From Alphaproteobacteria bacterium (GTDB lineage Bacteria > Pseudomonadota > Alphaproteobacteria > Rhizobiales > Devosiaceae), in NCBI GenBank assembly GCA_024279575.1, contig JAJRRJ010000145.1:1-20422 (forward strand): DNA of 20,422 bases. Reading direction: 5' to 3'. The translations under genes and the position numbers were made by a program. The notes below the pieces were generated by a model. It was not told where the DNA came from. It saw only the letters and a program-made list of their open reading frames with translations, and did not search any database. Below are positions 6,684-14,009 of this stretch, piece by piece (the first letter of the stretch is position 1; every line of letters begins with the position of its first letter).

Positions 6684-8576
6684 CTATTCATTTGAAACGG
6701 GGGGGAGACAGCCTTCCCCCTGTTCCGCGACCTTTCGCAATTGCTCTTCGGCTTGAGAGGCTTCAAGTTGGCGCTGCCACATTTTGGTGTAAAGCCCGTT
6801 TTGCTCTAACAGTTCGCCATGGCGGCCCCGTTCTGCAATTTCTCCATCTTTGAGCACAATGATTTCATCCGCATCTATGACTGTAGAGAGCCGGTGCGCA
6901 ATGACCAGCGTTGTGCGGTTTTCAGACACCGCATCCAATGCTGACTGAATATCCCGCTCGGTTTGTGTATCCAGAGCCGATGTTGCCTCATCAAGAATTA
7001 AAATTGGTGGTGCCTTGAGAATGGTGCGGGCAATGGCGACCCGCTGTTTTTCGCCCCCTGATAATTTCAAGCCGCGCTCACCGACCTGGGTCTGAAAACC
7101 TTCGGGGAGCGAACGCACAAAATCGCCAATCTGGGCCATGCGGGCAGCTTCCTCGATCTCCTGATCGCTGGCGGCAGGTCGACCATAGCCGACATTGTAG
7201 GCAATGGTATCATTGAACAAAACCGTGTCCTGGGGGACCATACCAATGGCGGCACGCAAACTGTCCTGTTTTACGTCTTTCACATCCTGTCCATCAATGG
7301 TGACGCGCCCCTCAATCACGTCATAAAACCGGTAGATCAGTCTTGAAATTGTAGATTTACCGGCCCCGGATGGCCCAACCACCGCAATGGTTTTACCAGC
7401 AGGAACCTCAAAACTGACGTTTTTGAGGATCGGGCGGTTGGCATCATAGTGAAACGATACGTTTTCAAAACGGATAACCGGCCCGTCAATTTTCAACGGT
7501 TTGGCGTCGGGTTTATCAACAATTTCAGGATCCTGATCCAGAAGCAAAAACATCTCTTCAATATCGGCCAGCCCCTGACGGATTTCGCGGTAAACAAAAC
7601 CGATGAAATTCAGCGGACGATAGACTTGCAGCATGAAGGTGTTTATCAGAACAAAATCACCAACGCTGAACTGACCGGTCAAAACACCGTTGGCTGAAAT
7701 CAAACCAATCACAATCATACCGGTCCAGAAGATAACACCCTGCCCGAAATTAAGGAAACCAAGGGACGTCCACATGCGAATGGCGGAATGTTCGTACTGA
7801 GCCATGGAGGCATCAAAACGTTTTCCCTCCAGTTCCTCATTGCCGAAATATTTCACGGTTTCAAAGTTAATCAGGCTATCGACGGCTTTGGAATTGGCCT
7901 CGGTATCACTTTTGTTCATGTCCCGACGAATACCAATCCGCCAGTTGCTGGCGCGAATTGTAAACCAGATATAGAACCAGATGGTCAGCACTAATGCCCC
8001 AAGCAGGGTAAAACCGAACATGAAAGTAAAAATCGCGCCGACGATGATAAATTCAACCAGTGCGGGTGCCGTGTTCAGCATCGTAAAGCGCACAATTGTC
8101 TCAATGCCCTTGGTGCCACGCTCGATGACGCGGGAAAGCCCGCCTAAACGCCGTTGCAAGTGAAACCGCAAAGACAGACGATGTAGATGTGAAAAAGTTT
8201 CAAAGGCCAGACGGCGCACCGCATGCTGACCAACCGCCGCAAACAAAATATCGCGCAACTGTTGGAAGCCTGAATCCAGAATATTGGCCATGCCATAGGC
8301 AAAAACAAACACTAAGGGCACGGCAATTCCCATAATCAAAGCCGGTTCTGCGTTGGTGGCGCTCAGGGAATCTATAACCGCCTTATAGGCAAACGGCACC
8401 ATTGTGGTAGCAACTTTGGCTACCAGCAATGCAACAATAGCCAGTACAACCTTGATTTTTAGGTCATGTCGGTCACTTGGCCACATATAGGTCCATAAGT
8501 GACGAATAGTTGAAAAAAGCGACCCTTCATCTGCGGAAATTTTGGGTTTTTCGTCACTATCAATTTTATCCGCCAT
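6684..8576 (-). CDS. Atm1-type ABC exporter (membrane plus ATPase half-transporter)
   Basis: This 630-residue protein fuses a six-helix ABC exporter domain (about 30-345) to an ATPase domain (about 366-600). The ATPase part is complete: Walker A GPSGAGKS (401-408), Q-loop Q449, signature LSGGE (505-509), Walker B ILILDE (525-530) and H-loop H561. The N-terminal LWTYMWPSDRHDLKIKVV and the LNFGQ motif (275-279) mark the Atm1/heavy-metal-tolerance group. In the Novosphingobium homologue the equivalent asparagine and glutamine line a glutathione-binding site. Such homodimers export glutathione conjugates or glutathione-metal complexes to the periplasm. Its gene lies 39 bases downstream of an ArsR-type repressor gene in the same direction, consistent with metal or thiol control. 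The stop directly abuts the RND stop. Confidence 0.93.
   Translation of the reverse strand: MADKIDSDEKPKISADEGSLFSTIRHLWTYMWPSDRHDLKIKVVLAIVALLVAKVATTMVPFAYKAVIDSLSATNAEPALIMGIAVPLVFVFAYGMANILDSGFQQLRDILFAAVGQHAVRRLAFETFSHLHRLSLRFHLQRRLGGLSRVIERGTKGIETIVRFTMLNTAPALVEFIIVGAIFTFMFGFTLLGALVLTIWFYIWFTIRASNWRIGIRRDMNKSDTEANSKAVDSLINFETVKYFGNEELEGKRFDASMAQYEHSAIRMWTSLGFLNFGQGVIFWTGMIVIGLISANGVLTGQFSVGDFVLINTFMLQVYRPLNFIGFVYREIRQGLADIEEMFLLLDQDPEIVDKPDAKPLKIDGPVIRFENVSFHYDANRPILKNVSFEVPAGKTIAVVGPSGAGKSTISRLIYRFYDVIEGRVTIDGQDVKDVKQDSLRAAIGMVPQDTVLFNDTIAYNVGYGRPAASDQEIEEAARMAQIGDFVRSLPEGFQTQVGERGLKLSGGEKQRVAIARTILKAPPILILDEATSALDTQTERDIQSALDAVSENRTTLVIAHRLSTVIDADEIIVLKDGEIAERGRHGELLEQNGLYTKMWQRQLEASQAEEQLRKVAEQGEGCLPPVSNE
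6700..6720 (+). terminator. GC-rich hairpin just past the RND stop (possible 3' end signal)
   Basis: GGGGGGAG (6700-6707) and CTTCCCCC (6713-6720) pair over eight positions, one of them G-U, with a five-base loop. The hairpin starts 17 bases after the RND stop and lies inside the last codons of the opposing ABC gene. Neither side has a proper T run, so it is a weak terminator at best; it may instead protect the transcript end. It is the only such structure near this convergent junction. Confidence 0.3.
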
Positions 8577-8615
8577 GGGGCACCTAAACTGTTCAAAAAT
8601 ATTTGGAAATGGAAA

Positions 8616-8903
8616 TCAGGAAATTAAACCGCGCGTGAGACTGCCAAATGCGCTCTCCAGCTTTTGCATCTTTGGGGCGACAACCACATAACAATTTTTG
8701 GTTCCCTCGCTCCGCCGTTCAATCAACCCCGCTTCAAGCAATACTTTTATATGCTGGGATACCGTGGACTGAGCCAATGGCAGGCATTGAGTTACATCGG
8801 CACAACAACAACTCTGCTGACTTTTCGCAACAATCTTGAGAATACTTAGTCGCACCGGATGGCCCAGTGCGCGCATCATAACTGCGAGGTCTTCATCTTG
8901 CAT
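8616..8903 (-). CDS. ArsR-family (SmtB/ArsR) repressor
   Basis: This is a 95-residue winged-helix repressor of the ArsR/SmtB family. Residues 5-25 (LAVMMRALGHPVRLSILKIV) are the typical opening helices. LPLAQSTVSQHIKVLLEAGLI (41-61) is the helix-turn-helix, and RRSEGTKNCYVV the wing. A cysteine cluster, C32-C33-C34, lies ahead of the recognition helix near where the alpha-3 metal or thiol sensor site of ArsR-type sensors sits; C40 and C71 are further candidates. It is the first gene of a two-gene unit with the Atm1-type exporter and probably represses that unit. The ligand (a thiophilic metal, a metalloid or a reactive sulfur species) is not decided by the sequence. No strong ribosome-binding site is seen ahead of the ATG. 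Confidence 0.92.
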   Translation of the reverse strand: MQDEDLAVMMRALGHPVRLSILKIVAKSQQSCCCADVTQCLPLAQSTVSQHIKVLLEAGLIERRSEGTKNCYVVVAPKMQKLESAFGSLTRGLIS

Positions 8904-8943
8904 GGGTTGGTCCGCTCAAAAAGTTTTGAAGGCAAAAGCATTC

Positions 8944-8985
8944 ATCGTTAAATAACGATATAATCTATCGACATGATTTGCGCAA
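8944..8985 (-). promoter_or_regulatory. Promoter and ArsR-type operator for arsR-atm1 unit
   Basis: On the minus strand, TTGCGC (8980-8985) and TATATC (8957-8962) are 17 bases apart, a plausible -35/-10 pair. A perfect inverted repeat, ATCGTTA-AA-TAACGAT (8944-8959), overlaps the -10 and covers the expected start point, about 45 bases ahead of the repressor ATG. Size, symmetry and position fit an ArsR-family operator acting by promoter occlusion. Confidence 0.65.
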
Positions 8986-8990
8986 GGTGA

Positions 8991-9021
8991 ATGCCTTTTC
9001 CAAAAAAAAATTCCAAGGCAT
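8991..9021 (-). terminator. Inverted repeat around an A9/T9 tract, possible cimA terminator
   Basis: ATGCCTT (8991-8997) and AAGGCAT (9015-9021) are exact inverted copies enclosing a 17-base loop that holds nine consecutive A (9002-9010). It begins 15 bases downstream of the cimA stop. On the cimA transcript the A tract reads as U9, but it lies in the loop rather than after the stem, so this is not a canonical terminator. It may still end cimA transcription before the arsR promoter. Confidence 0.35.
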
Positions 9022-9035
9022 GGCGGCCCTAAATA

Positions 9036-10631
9036 TCAATCGGCGTTCGCCCTCACCAACTTGTAATTTATTGATTCATGCAGGGCTTCAAAGGATGCGT
9101 CAACAATGTTGGGTGAGACCCCGATGGTGACCCAGCGGTCCCCCGATGCGTCGCGACTTTCAACCAATACACGGGTGACCGCGCCCGTGCCACCGTCAAG
9201 GATACGTACCTTGAAATCCACCAGTTCAAGGTCTGCAATAACGGCAGAGTATTTTCCAAGGTCTTTGCGCAGGGCTAAATCCAGCGCATTGACCGGACCA
9301 TTGCCCTCAGCAACGGACATGTGCAGCTTGCCATCCACCCGGATTTTGACCACGGCTTCGGACATGGTGATCTGTTCGCCCCTGGCATTATGACGACGTT
9401 CGATGGAGGTGCGAAAACTCTCCACCTCAAAAAAAGTGGGCAGTTTCCCCAAGACACGGCGCGCCAACAGCGCAAACGAAGCATCGGCCCCATCGTAGGA
9501 ATAGCCGCGCGCCTCGCGTTCCTTGACCTCACGCAACAAAGCATCAAGCCGGGAATCAGCCTTATCAATTTTGATATTGTGGCGTGAAAGTGCGGTCAGC
9601 AAATTTGATTTTCCCGCCTGTTGGGACACCATTATTGAGCGCTGATTGCCCACAGATTCAGGTAAAACGTGCTCATAGGACGAAGGGTCCTTTGCCATGG
9701 CGGAGGCATGAATGCCCGCTTTGGTAGCAAATGCAGATGCACCAACATAGGGGGCCTGACGGTCGGGCGCGCGGTTGAGCATGTCATCAAATGTCCGGGA
9801 AATTCTTGTTAAATCCTTCAACTGCGATTGGCTGACACCAGTTTCAAAACGGTCTGAATACTCACTTTTGAGCAAAAGGGTGGGGATGATTGTTGCCAGA
9901 TTTGCATTGCCGCACCTCTCTCCAATACCATTCAATGTTCCTTGAATCTGGCGCACCCCCGCATTGACCGCCGCAAACGAATTTGCAACCGCGTGATCGG
10001 TATCATCATGGGCATGAATGCCCAATTTTTCACCGGGGCAGACCTTTATAACCTCGCCAACAATACGTGTGATTTCACGGGGCAATGTGCCCCCATTTGT
10101 ATCGCACAGGACAATCCAGCGCGCGCCGGCATCCAGCGCCGCCTTGACACAATTCAGGGCGTAGTCCGGGTTTGATTTATAGCCATCAAAAAAATGCTCA
10201 CAATCAAGCATGGCCTCTTTCCCCGCAGCGACACATGCATTTATTGTTTGAGAAATTGACGCAAGATTTTCTTCCAGCGTAATACCAAGCGCATTTTCAA
10301 TCTGAGTATCCCAGGCCTTGTTAACAAAACACAATGCGTCCGCACTTGCTGAGAACAGGCCCTGAAGGCCGGGATCGTTTTCAACCGAACGCCCAGCTCG
10401 TTTGGTCATGCCAAACGCGGTGAAGGTGGCGTTGGCTGTGCGAGGTTGTTCAAAAAATTCAGTGTCGACCGGATTGGCACCGGGATAGCCGCCCTCCAGA
10501 TAATCCACACCCATCTCGTCAATAAGTTTGGCAATAGATATTTTATCATCAAGGGAAAACTCAACACCCACTGTCTGGGCACCGTCGCGCAGAGTTGTAT
10601 CGAACAAATAGAGGCGATCTTTATTGGCCAT
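9036..10631 (-). CDS. cimA: Citramalate synthase (CimA-type, DRE-TIM metallolyase family)
   Basis: The enzyme condenses pyruvate with acetyl-CoA to (R)-citramalate, the first step of a threonine-independent route to 2-oxobutyrate and isoleucine. From the chosen start it has 531 residues. The N-terminal TIM barrel carries FDTTLRDGAQT (from residue 10), metal-binding HAHDD (206-210) and NGIGERCGNANL (234-245). A C-terminal LeuA-type regulatory dimer domain follows from about residue 400, with LDLALRKDL, GTGAVTRVLVES and WVTIGVSPNIVDASFEAL. The start at 10629-10631 (MANKDRLYLFDTT) is preferred to an in-frame ATG at 10667: it fits the family, and AAAGGGA lies just upstream. The first 11 bases overlap the end of the GFA gene, indicating coupling. 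Family members can be hard to tell from 2-isopropylmalate synthase, but this sequence type is annotated CimA. Confidence 0.92.
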   Translation of the reverse strand: MANKDRLYLFDTTLRDGAQTVGVEFSLDDKISIAKLIDEMGVDYLEGGYPGANPVDTEFFEQPRTANATFTAFGMTKRAGRSVENDPGLQGLFSASADALCFVNKAWDTQIENALGITLEENLASISQTINACVAAGKEAMLDCEHFFDGYKSNPDYALNCVKAALDAGARWIVLCDTNGGTLPREITRIVGEVIKVCPGEKLGIHAHDDTDHAVANSFAAVNAGVRQIQGTLNGIGERCGNANLATIIPTLLLKSEYSDRFETGVSQSQLKDLTRISRTFDDMLNRAPDRQAPYVGASAFATKAGIHASAMAKDPSSYEHVLPESVGNQRSIMVSQQAGKSNLLTALSRHNIKIDKADSRLDALLREVKEREARGYSYDGADASFALLARRVLGKLPTFFEVESFRTSIERRHNARGEQITMSEAVVKIRVDGKLHMSVAEGNGPVNALDLALRKDLGKYSAVIADLELVDFKVRILDGGTGAVTRVLVESRDASGDRWVTIGVSPNIVDASFEALHESINYKLVRANAD

Positions 10632-11097
10632 TTTCTTTTCCCTTTGGTGTCCAGCTTTGTGTCTCATGGTCGGGGTGTTGGTTGGATTGAATGGCGGCCA
10701 AAAACTCCAGCCAGCTGGCAGACGAATTATTTTTTATCGGAAGAGTTGAAAGCTGTTCATAACAATCCACCTTGTCCCTGGGTGACACCTGCCATTTCGG
10801 GGCAACCTTATCCGGTTCATCAAAAGCACCAACTGCAAATTCGAGATCATATCCGGTTTCATAGGCCAGCGGAGGTCCGCAATTTTCGCAAAATCCGCGC
10901 CTGGCAAGATTTGAGCTGGCAAACCATTTTGGCGCTCCGCGTGTCCATTTTCCGTCCTTAACTGTTACCAACGGCGCAAACAAACTGCCAAACGCTTTTT
11001 GACACATACGACAATGGCAAACAGCGGAGCGGCCCAAGTCTGAAACGGAAAAACGAACGGCACCGCACTGGCAGCCACCGGTTAAAACTTCACTCAT
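10621..11097 (-). CDS. GFA-family (Gfa/CENP-V fold) zinc protein
   Basis: This 158-residue protein has the zinc-binding pattern of the GFA family, named after glutathione-dependent formaldehyde-activating enzyme. Cysteines appear as GGCQCGAVRF (C9, C11), CHCRMCQKAFGS (C27, C29, C32) and FCENCGPPL (C70, C73), then AYETGYDLEFAVGAFDEPD. The real activity of most family members is not established, so a formaldehyde role should not be assumed. A good ribosome-binding site, GGGAGG, lies seven bases before the ATG inside the cysS end. The start overlaps the cysS stop by four bases (ATGA), and the gene's own end overlaps the cimA start by 11 bases. It is thus the middle gene of a coupled trio. The tail after about residue 125 is polar and poorly conserved in type. 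Confidence 0.9.
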   Translation of the reverse strand: MSEVLTGGCQCGAVRFSVSDLGRSAVCHCRMCQKAFGSLFAPLVTVKDGKWTRGAPKWFASSNLARRGFCENCGPPLAYETGYDLEFAVGAFDEPDKVAPKWQVSPRDKVDCYEQLSTLPIKNNSSASWLEFLAAIQSNQHPDHETQSWTPKGKENGQ

Positions 11098-12572
11098 TTG
11101 CCAACCTCCCAGTTTGTCACCCGCTTCCCGGTTTCTGAGTCTTTTGAATCAGTTAGCTTAATTCCTTGAGAGGCCAGTTCATCACGGATGCGGTCGGCTT
11201 CCACCCAATTTTTGTCGTTGAGTGCTTCAAGACGGTTGGCGATTGCCACTTCTATGAGGGTAGAATCGGGGGCGTTATCAAGCAACTTTTGAGTTGCCTG
11301 TTCCCATTTCTGCATGCTGTCAAATGTCACCACGCCAAGCAATTTGAGTGAGCCAAACAGGCGGCGCGCATTATGCAAACGCTCACCTTTGGAATGTCGA
11401 TGAAGTTCTGCCATTACCCCGGCCATGTTCATATCATTTGAAAGGGCGGCAACCATTTTTGAGCAGGGGCCAAATTCAGAATATTCTGTGCGGTTTTCCT
11501 CGATAAATTTCAATCCCAGATCAGCCATGGATTTTTTCCAGCGCCCGAGAATTTTCTCCGCCTCTTTCAGTTTCGAGAGCGAAAAATCTATCGGCTCGCG
11601 ATAGGTTTTCATCAACATAGCGACGCGCAAAACATCGCCGGGCCAGCTACGCCCGCCAAATTTTTCGGTGTGGAGAAGTTCATCCACGGTATAAAAGTTG
11701 CCGTCTGACTTAGACATTTTCTCGCCGTTGATTTGCAAGAAACCATTATGCATCCAGACCTGCGCCATCTGCTCGGTATTGTTTGCACAGCAGGATTGAG
11801 CCAGTTCATTTTCATGGTGAGGAAAAGGCAAGTCGATGCCGCCGCCATGAATATCAAAAATCTCCCCCAGATATTTTTTACTCATAGCGGAACACTCTAT
11901 GTGCCATCCTGGACGCCCTTTGCCCCATGGGCTATCCCAACCCGGCAGGTCACTGGATGAGGGCTTCCACAAAACAAAATCCATGGGATCGCGCTTATAG
12001 GGCGCCACCTCAACTCGTGCGCCTGCCAGCATATCATCGAGCGAGCGGCGTGCCAGTTTTCCGTATTGAAGAACTTCACCTGATTTGAAGGTCTTTACTG
12101 CGAACAGCACATGGCCTTGTGCCTCATAGGCATGCCCGCTCTTAATGAGCGTTTCAATCATCTCAATCATTTCAGCAATGTGATCGGTGGCACGGGGCTG
12201 TCTTGTGGGTTCAAGGCATCCCAGTTCGGCCATGTCCGCCTCATATTGCTGCTGGGTGGTTTTGGTCAGTTTTTGAATTGCTTCATTCAAGGGCAAATCG
12301 GGATAATCGCGGGCAGCGCGCGCGTTGATCTTGTCGTCAACATCGGTGATGTTGCGCAAATAGGTGACGTGTTCCTGACCATAAACATGACGCAGCAGAC
12401 GAAACAGTACGTCAAAAACAATTGCCGGGCGGGCATTGCCTATGTGTGCATAATCATAGACCGTTGGGCCGCACACATACATACGCACATTGTTTTCATC
12501 CAAAGGAGAAAAGTCCTGCTTGGACTTGCTCATGGTGTTGAATAGTCTAATCGAAGATTTTGCCGAACTCAT
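11094..12572 (-). CDS. cysS: Cysteinyl-tRNA synthetase
   Basis: This class I synthetase charges tRNA-Cys in the cytoplasm. From the chosen start it has 492 residues. Visible features are the zinc ligand region VCGPTVYDYAHIGNARP, with C34 and HIGN (43-46), then GWHIECSAMS (C227), FPHHENE (H252, E256) and the KMSKS loop (285-289) in GEKMSKSDGNF. The C-terminal helical domain ends with the family-like NDKNWVEADRIRDELASQGIKLTDS. The frame stays open to a TTG at 12605 and an ATG at 12584, but none of the three starts has a clear ribosome-binding site. ATG 12572 gives the usual distance to the first conserved motif (IRLFNT). It leads the cysS - GFA - cimA operon. Confidence 0.95.
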   Translation of the reverse strand: MSSAKSSIRLFNTMSKSKQDFSPLDENNVRMYVCGPTVYDYAHIGNARPAIVFDVLFRLLRHVYGQEHVTYLRNITDVDDKINARAARDYPDLPLNEAIQKLTKTTQQQYEADMAELGCLEPTRQPRATDHIAEMIEMIETLIKSGHAYEAQGHVLFAVKTFKSGEVLQYGKLARRSLDDMLAGARVEVAPYKRDPMDFVLWKPSSSDLPGWDSPWGKGRPGWHIECSAMSKKYLGEIFDIHGGGIDLPFPHHENELAQSCCANNTEQMAQVWMHNGFLQINGEKMSKSDGNFYTVDELLHTEKFGGRSWPGDVLRVAMLMKTYREPIDFSLSKLKEAEKILGRWKKSMADLGLKFIEENRTEYSEFGPCSKMVAALSNDMNMAGVMAELHRHSKGERLHNARRLFGSLKLLGVVTFDSMQKWEQATQKLLDNAPDSTLIEVAIANRLEALNDKNWVEADRIRDELASQGIKLTDSKDSETGKRVTNWEVGK

Positions 12573-12775
12573 TTTTTTGCCCATAGCGATGTTAGCTGGC
12601 AGCAAGCTCGGAGTGAATTTTTGAAATCAAAAGAAAACCGCGCCGCCACCCTTTAGGATTAGCGAATAATTGTGGAGCCAATAATGCAGCACTTGATGAA
12701 GGTTTTCATAAGAGCCAGTTTGAACTGCCTAAGTTGCAAAATCAAGCACCTTGTTAAAACCGCTGAATAGTTCCA

Positions 12776-12791
12776 TTAACGGGGCATTAAC
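12776..12791 (+). promoter_or_regulatory. Candidate CtrA binding box (TTAA-N7-TTAAC)
   Basis: TTAA at 12776-12779 and TTAAC at 12787-12791 are separated by exactly seven bases, matching the known consensus of CtrA, the alphaproteobacterial cell-cycle and envelope regulator. The box also reads as an 11-base direct repeat of CATTAAC. It lies about 136 bases ahead of the DUF2865 start and about 200 bases from cysS. Function is inferred from the match alone. Confidence 0.55.
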
Positions 12792-12838
12792 CGTAAATAG
12801 TTTCGTGTGGCGGTTATTTGAGGTCTTGTTGAAGTTAA

Positions 12839-12867
12839 TTGACATTGTTAGAGCACATTGCATACCT
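12839..12867 (+). promoter_or_regulatory. Candidate promoter of the DUF2865 gene
   Basis: A consensus -35, TTGACA (12839-12844), is followed 17 bases later by ATACCT (12862-12867), a mediocre -10. This would give a leader of roughly 50 bases to the GTG start at 12927. The -35 is convincing, the -10 less so. Confidence 0.42.
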
Positions 12868-12926
12868 AAGTTTCCTTCCGTGGGCTCAGGCCAATCGCCA
12901 CGGGACAATTATCACAGGCGGATGGT

Positions 12927-14009
12927 GTGCTGAAAATTTTTGGGTACAAAGGGATATTCTCTCTGAAGCACCTGTTACCGGTTTTCATACTGGCAGCGGG
13001 GAGTTTTGCTATCCCCACTATCGCGCTTGCGCAATCCTGCTCACAGGTAAACCGAACCATTCGCAACATAGAACGCAACCGCGACTTTCGGAACCTGAAC
13101 CGCAATATTGATACCGCCCGCACTCTGTCGCGGGACCTGAACACGGTGGAGCGTGCGTTTGTGCAGGCGGGCTGCCAGCGCGCGCTTAATGCAGGCGAAC
13201 GTCTAAGCAGGCAATGCCGAACAGCGGCACGCCAAATCACCCGCGGACGACGCGATTTGAATACTCTGGAGGGTCGCATAGCTTCGGGGAGTGAACTTTC
13301 GCGCCAACGCGCACAACTCGGCCAGCAAATTTCCAGTGGCAATTGTGGCAACCAACCGGGCAACTTTTTTGAACAGCTGTTTGATTCCCTGTCTGGCACC
13401 GGATCTCAGGCAACAATTCAGAACGATTTTCCACCTTTTTATGGCAATACAGTTCGCTCCGTATGTGTACGAAAATCCGATGGCTATTATTGGCCGATAA
13501 GTTTTTCAACAGTTCCTGACTATCTGGGAAATGACAAGCTTGCCTGCCAAACCCAATGTCCGGGCGCTGATGTTGATTTGTACTATTACAAGAACCCGGG
13601 GCAGGACCCCAAAGATATGATAAATCTGTCCGGGCAATCCTATATGGCGCTGCCAACAGCGTTTCAATATCGCAATGAATATGACACTGCCAACAGTTGC
13701 AAAACCCAGAGGGAGGTCAGTAAAATCGAAGTAGTTGAAGTTGCTGGCGGATCCAGAACCATATTAACACTCAACGATACCAGTTTGCCCCTGCCCTTAC
13801 GTGACCCGCGCAATGTAACAGAAATTCAAGTGGCGGAAGTTATTCACATTCCCCTGCCCCGTCGCAGGCCGCGCCCGCCGGGCGCTGAGCCGTTGGAGGT
13901 ATTGCCTGCGCTCAGTGCGGAATTGCGCGTTGTCGAGGTGAACGGTCGTGTGGTCAGGATAGTCGGTCCAGACACCCCTTACGCCCAATCAACGGCAATA
14001 GGGACTTAA
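12927..14009 (+). CDS. Secreted DUF2865-domain protein
   Basis: This 360-residue protein belongs to a family of unknown function seen mainly in Hyphomicrobiales. A signal peptide covers about residues 1-35 (hydrophobic core LLPVFILAAGSFAIPTIALA), pointing to a periplasmic or envelope location. Residues about 36-135 are Arg/Asn-rich and helical. The core follows: SVCVRKSDGYYWPISFSTVPDY, CQTQCPGADVDLYYYKNPGQD, and LSGQSYMALPTAFQYR. Relatives I recall usually read RTCDG where this has RKSDG, so one cysteine appears lost. The tail carries three related strands, IEVVEVAG, IQVAEVIH and LRVVEVNG, around a PLPRRRPRPPG segment. The start is GTG; upstream AGGCGG is a fair ribosome-binding site. The last 56 bases overlap gltX tail to tail. 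Confidence 0.85.
   Translation: MLKIFGYKGIFSLKHLLPVFILAAGSFAIPTIALAQSCSQVNRTIRNIERNRDFRNLNRNIDTARTLSRDLNTVERAFVQAGCQRALNAGERLSRQCRTAARQITRGRRDLNTLEGRIASGSELSRQRAQLGQQISSGNCGNQPGNFFEQLFDSLSGTGSQATIQNDFPPFYGNTVRSVCVRKSDGYYWPISFSTVPDYLGNDKLACQTQCPGADVDLYYYKNPGQDPKDMINLSGQSYMALPTAFQYRNEYDTANSCKTQREVSKIEVVEVAGGSRTILTLNDTSLPLPLRDPRNVTEIQVAEVIHIPLPRRRPRPPGAEPLEVLPALSAELRVVEVNGRVVRIVGPDTPYAQSTAIGT

Larger units (their letters stand above)
12606..12926. other. Divergent intergenic region between cysS and the DUF2865 gene
   Basis: About 320 bases without a credible gene. It holds a CtrA-type box at 12776-12791 and a TTGACA-containing promoter candidate at 12839-12867. The cysS-proximal part is AT-rich, with no clear -35/-10 pair. 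Short frames here (for example at 12751-12933) have no ribosome-binding site and no family resemblance. No RNA gene is recognisable. Confidence 0.6.

Noticed and set aside
8959..8964. Perfect TATAAT on the plus strand
   Set aside because: No gene lies downstream on the plus strand and no suitable -35 is present. The sequence is better explained as part of the minus-strand arsR promoter.
12751..12933. 60-residue frame in the cysS-DUF2865 gap
   Set aside because: It covers the CtrA box and promoter candidate, lacks a ribosome-binding site and resembles no family.
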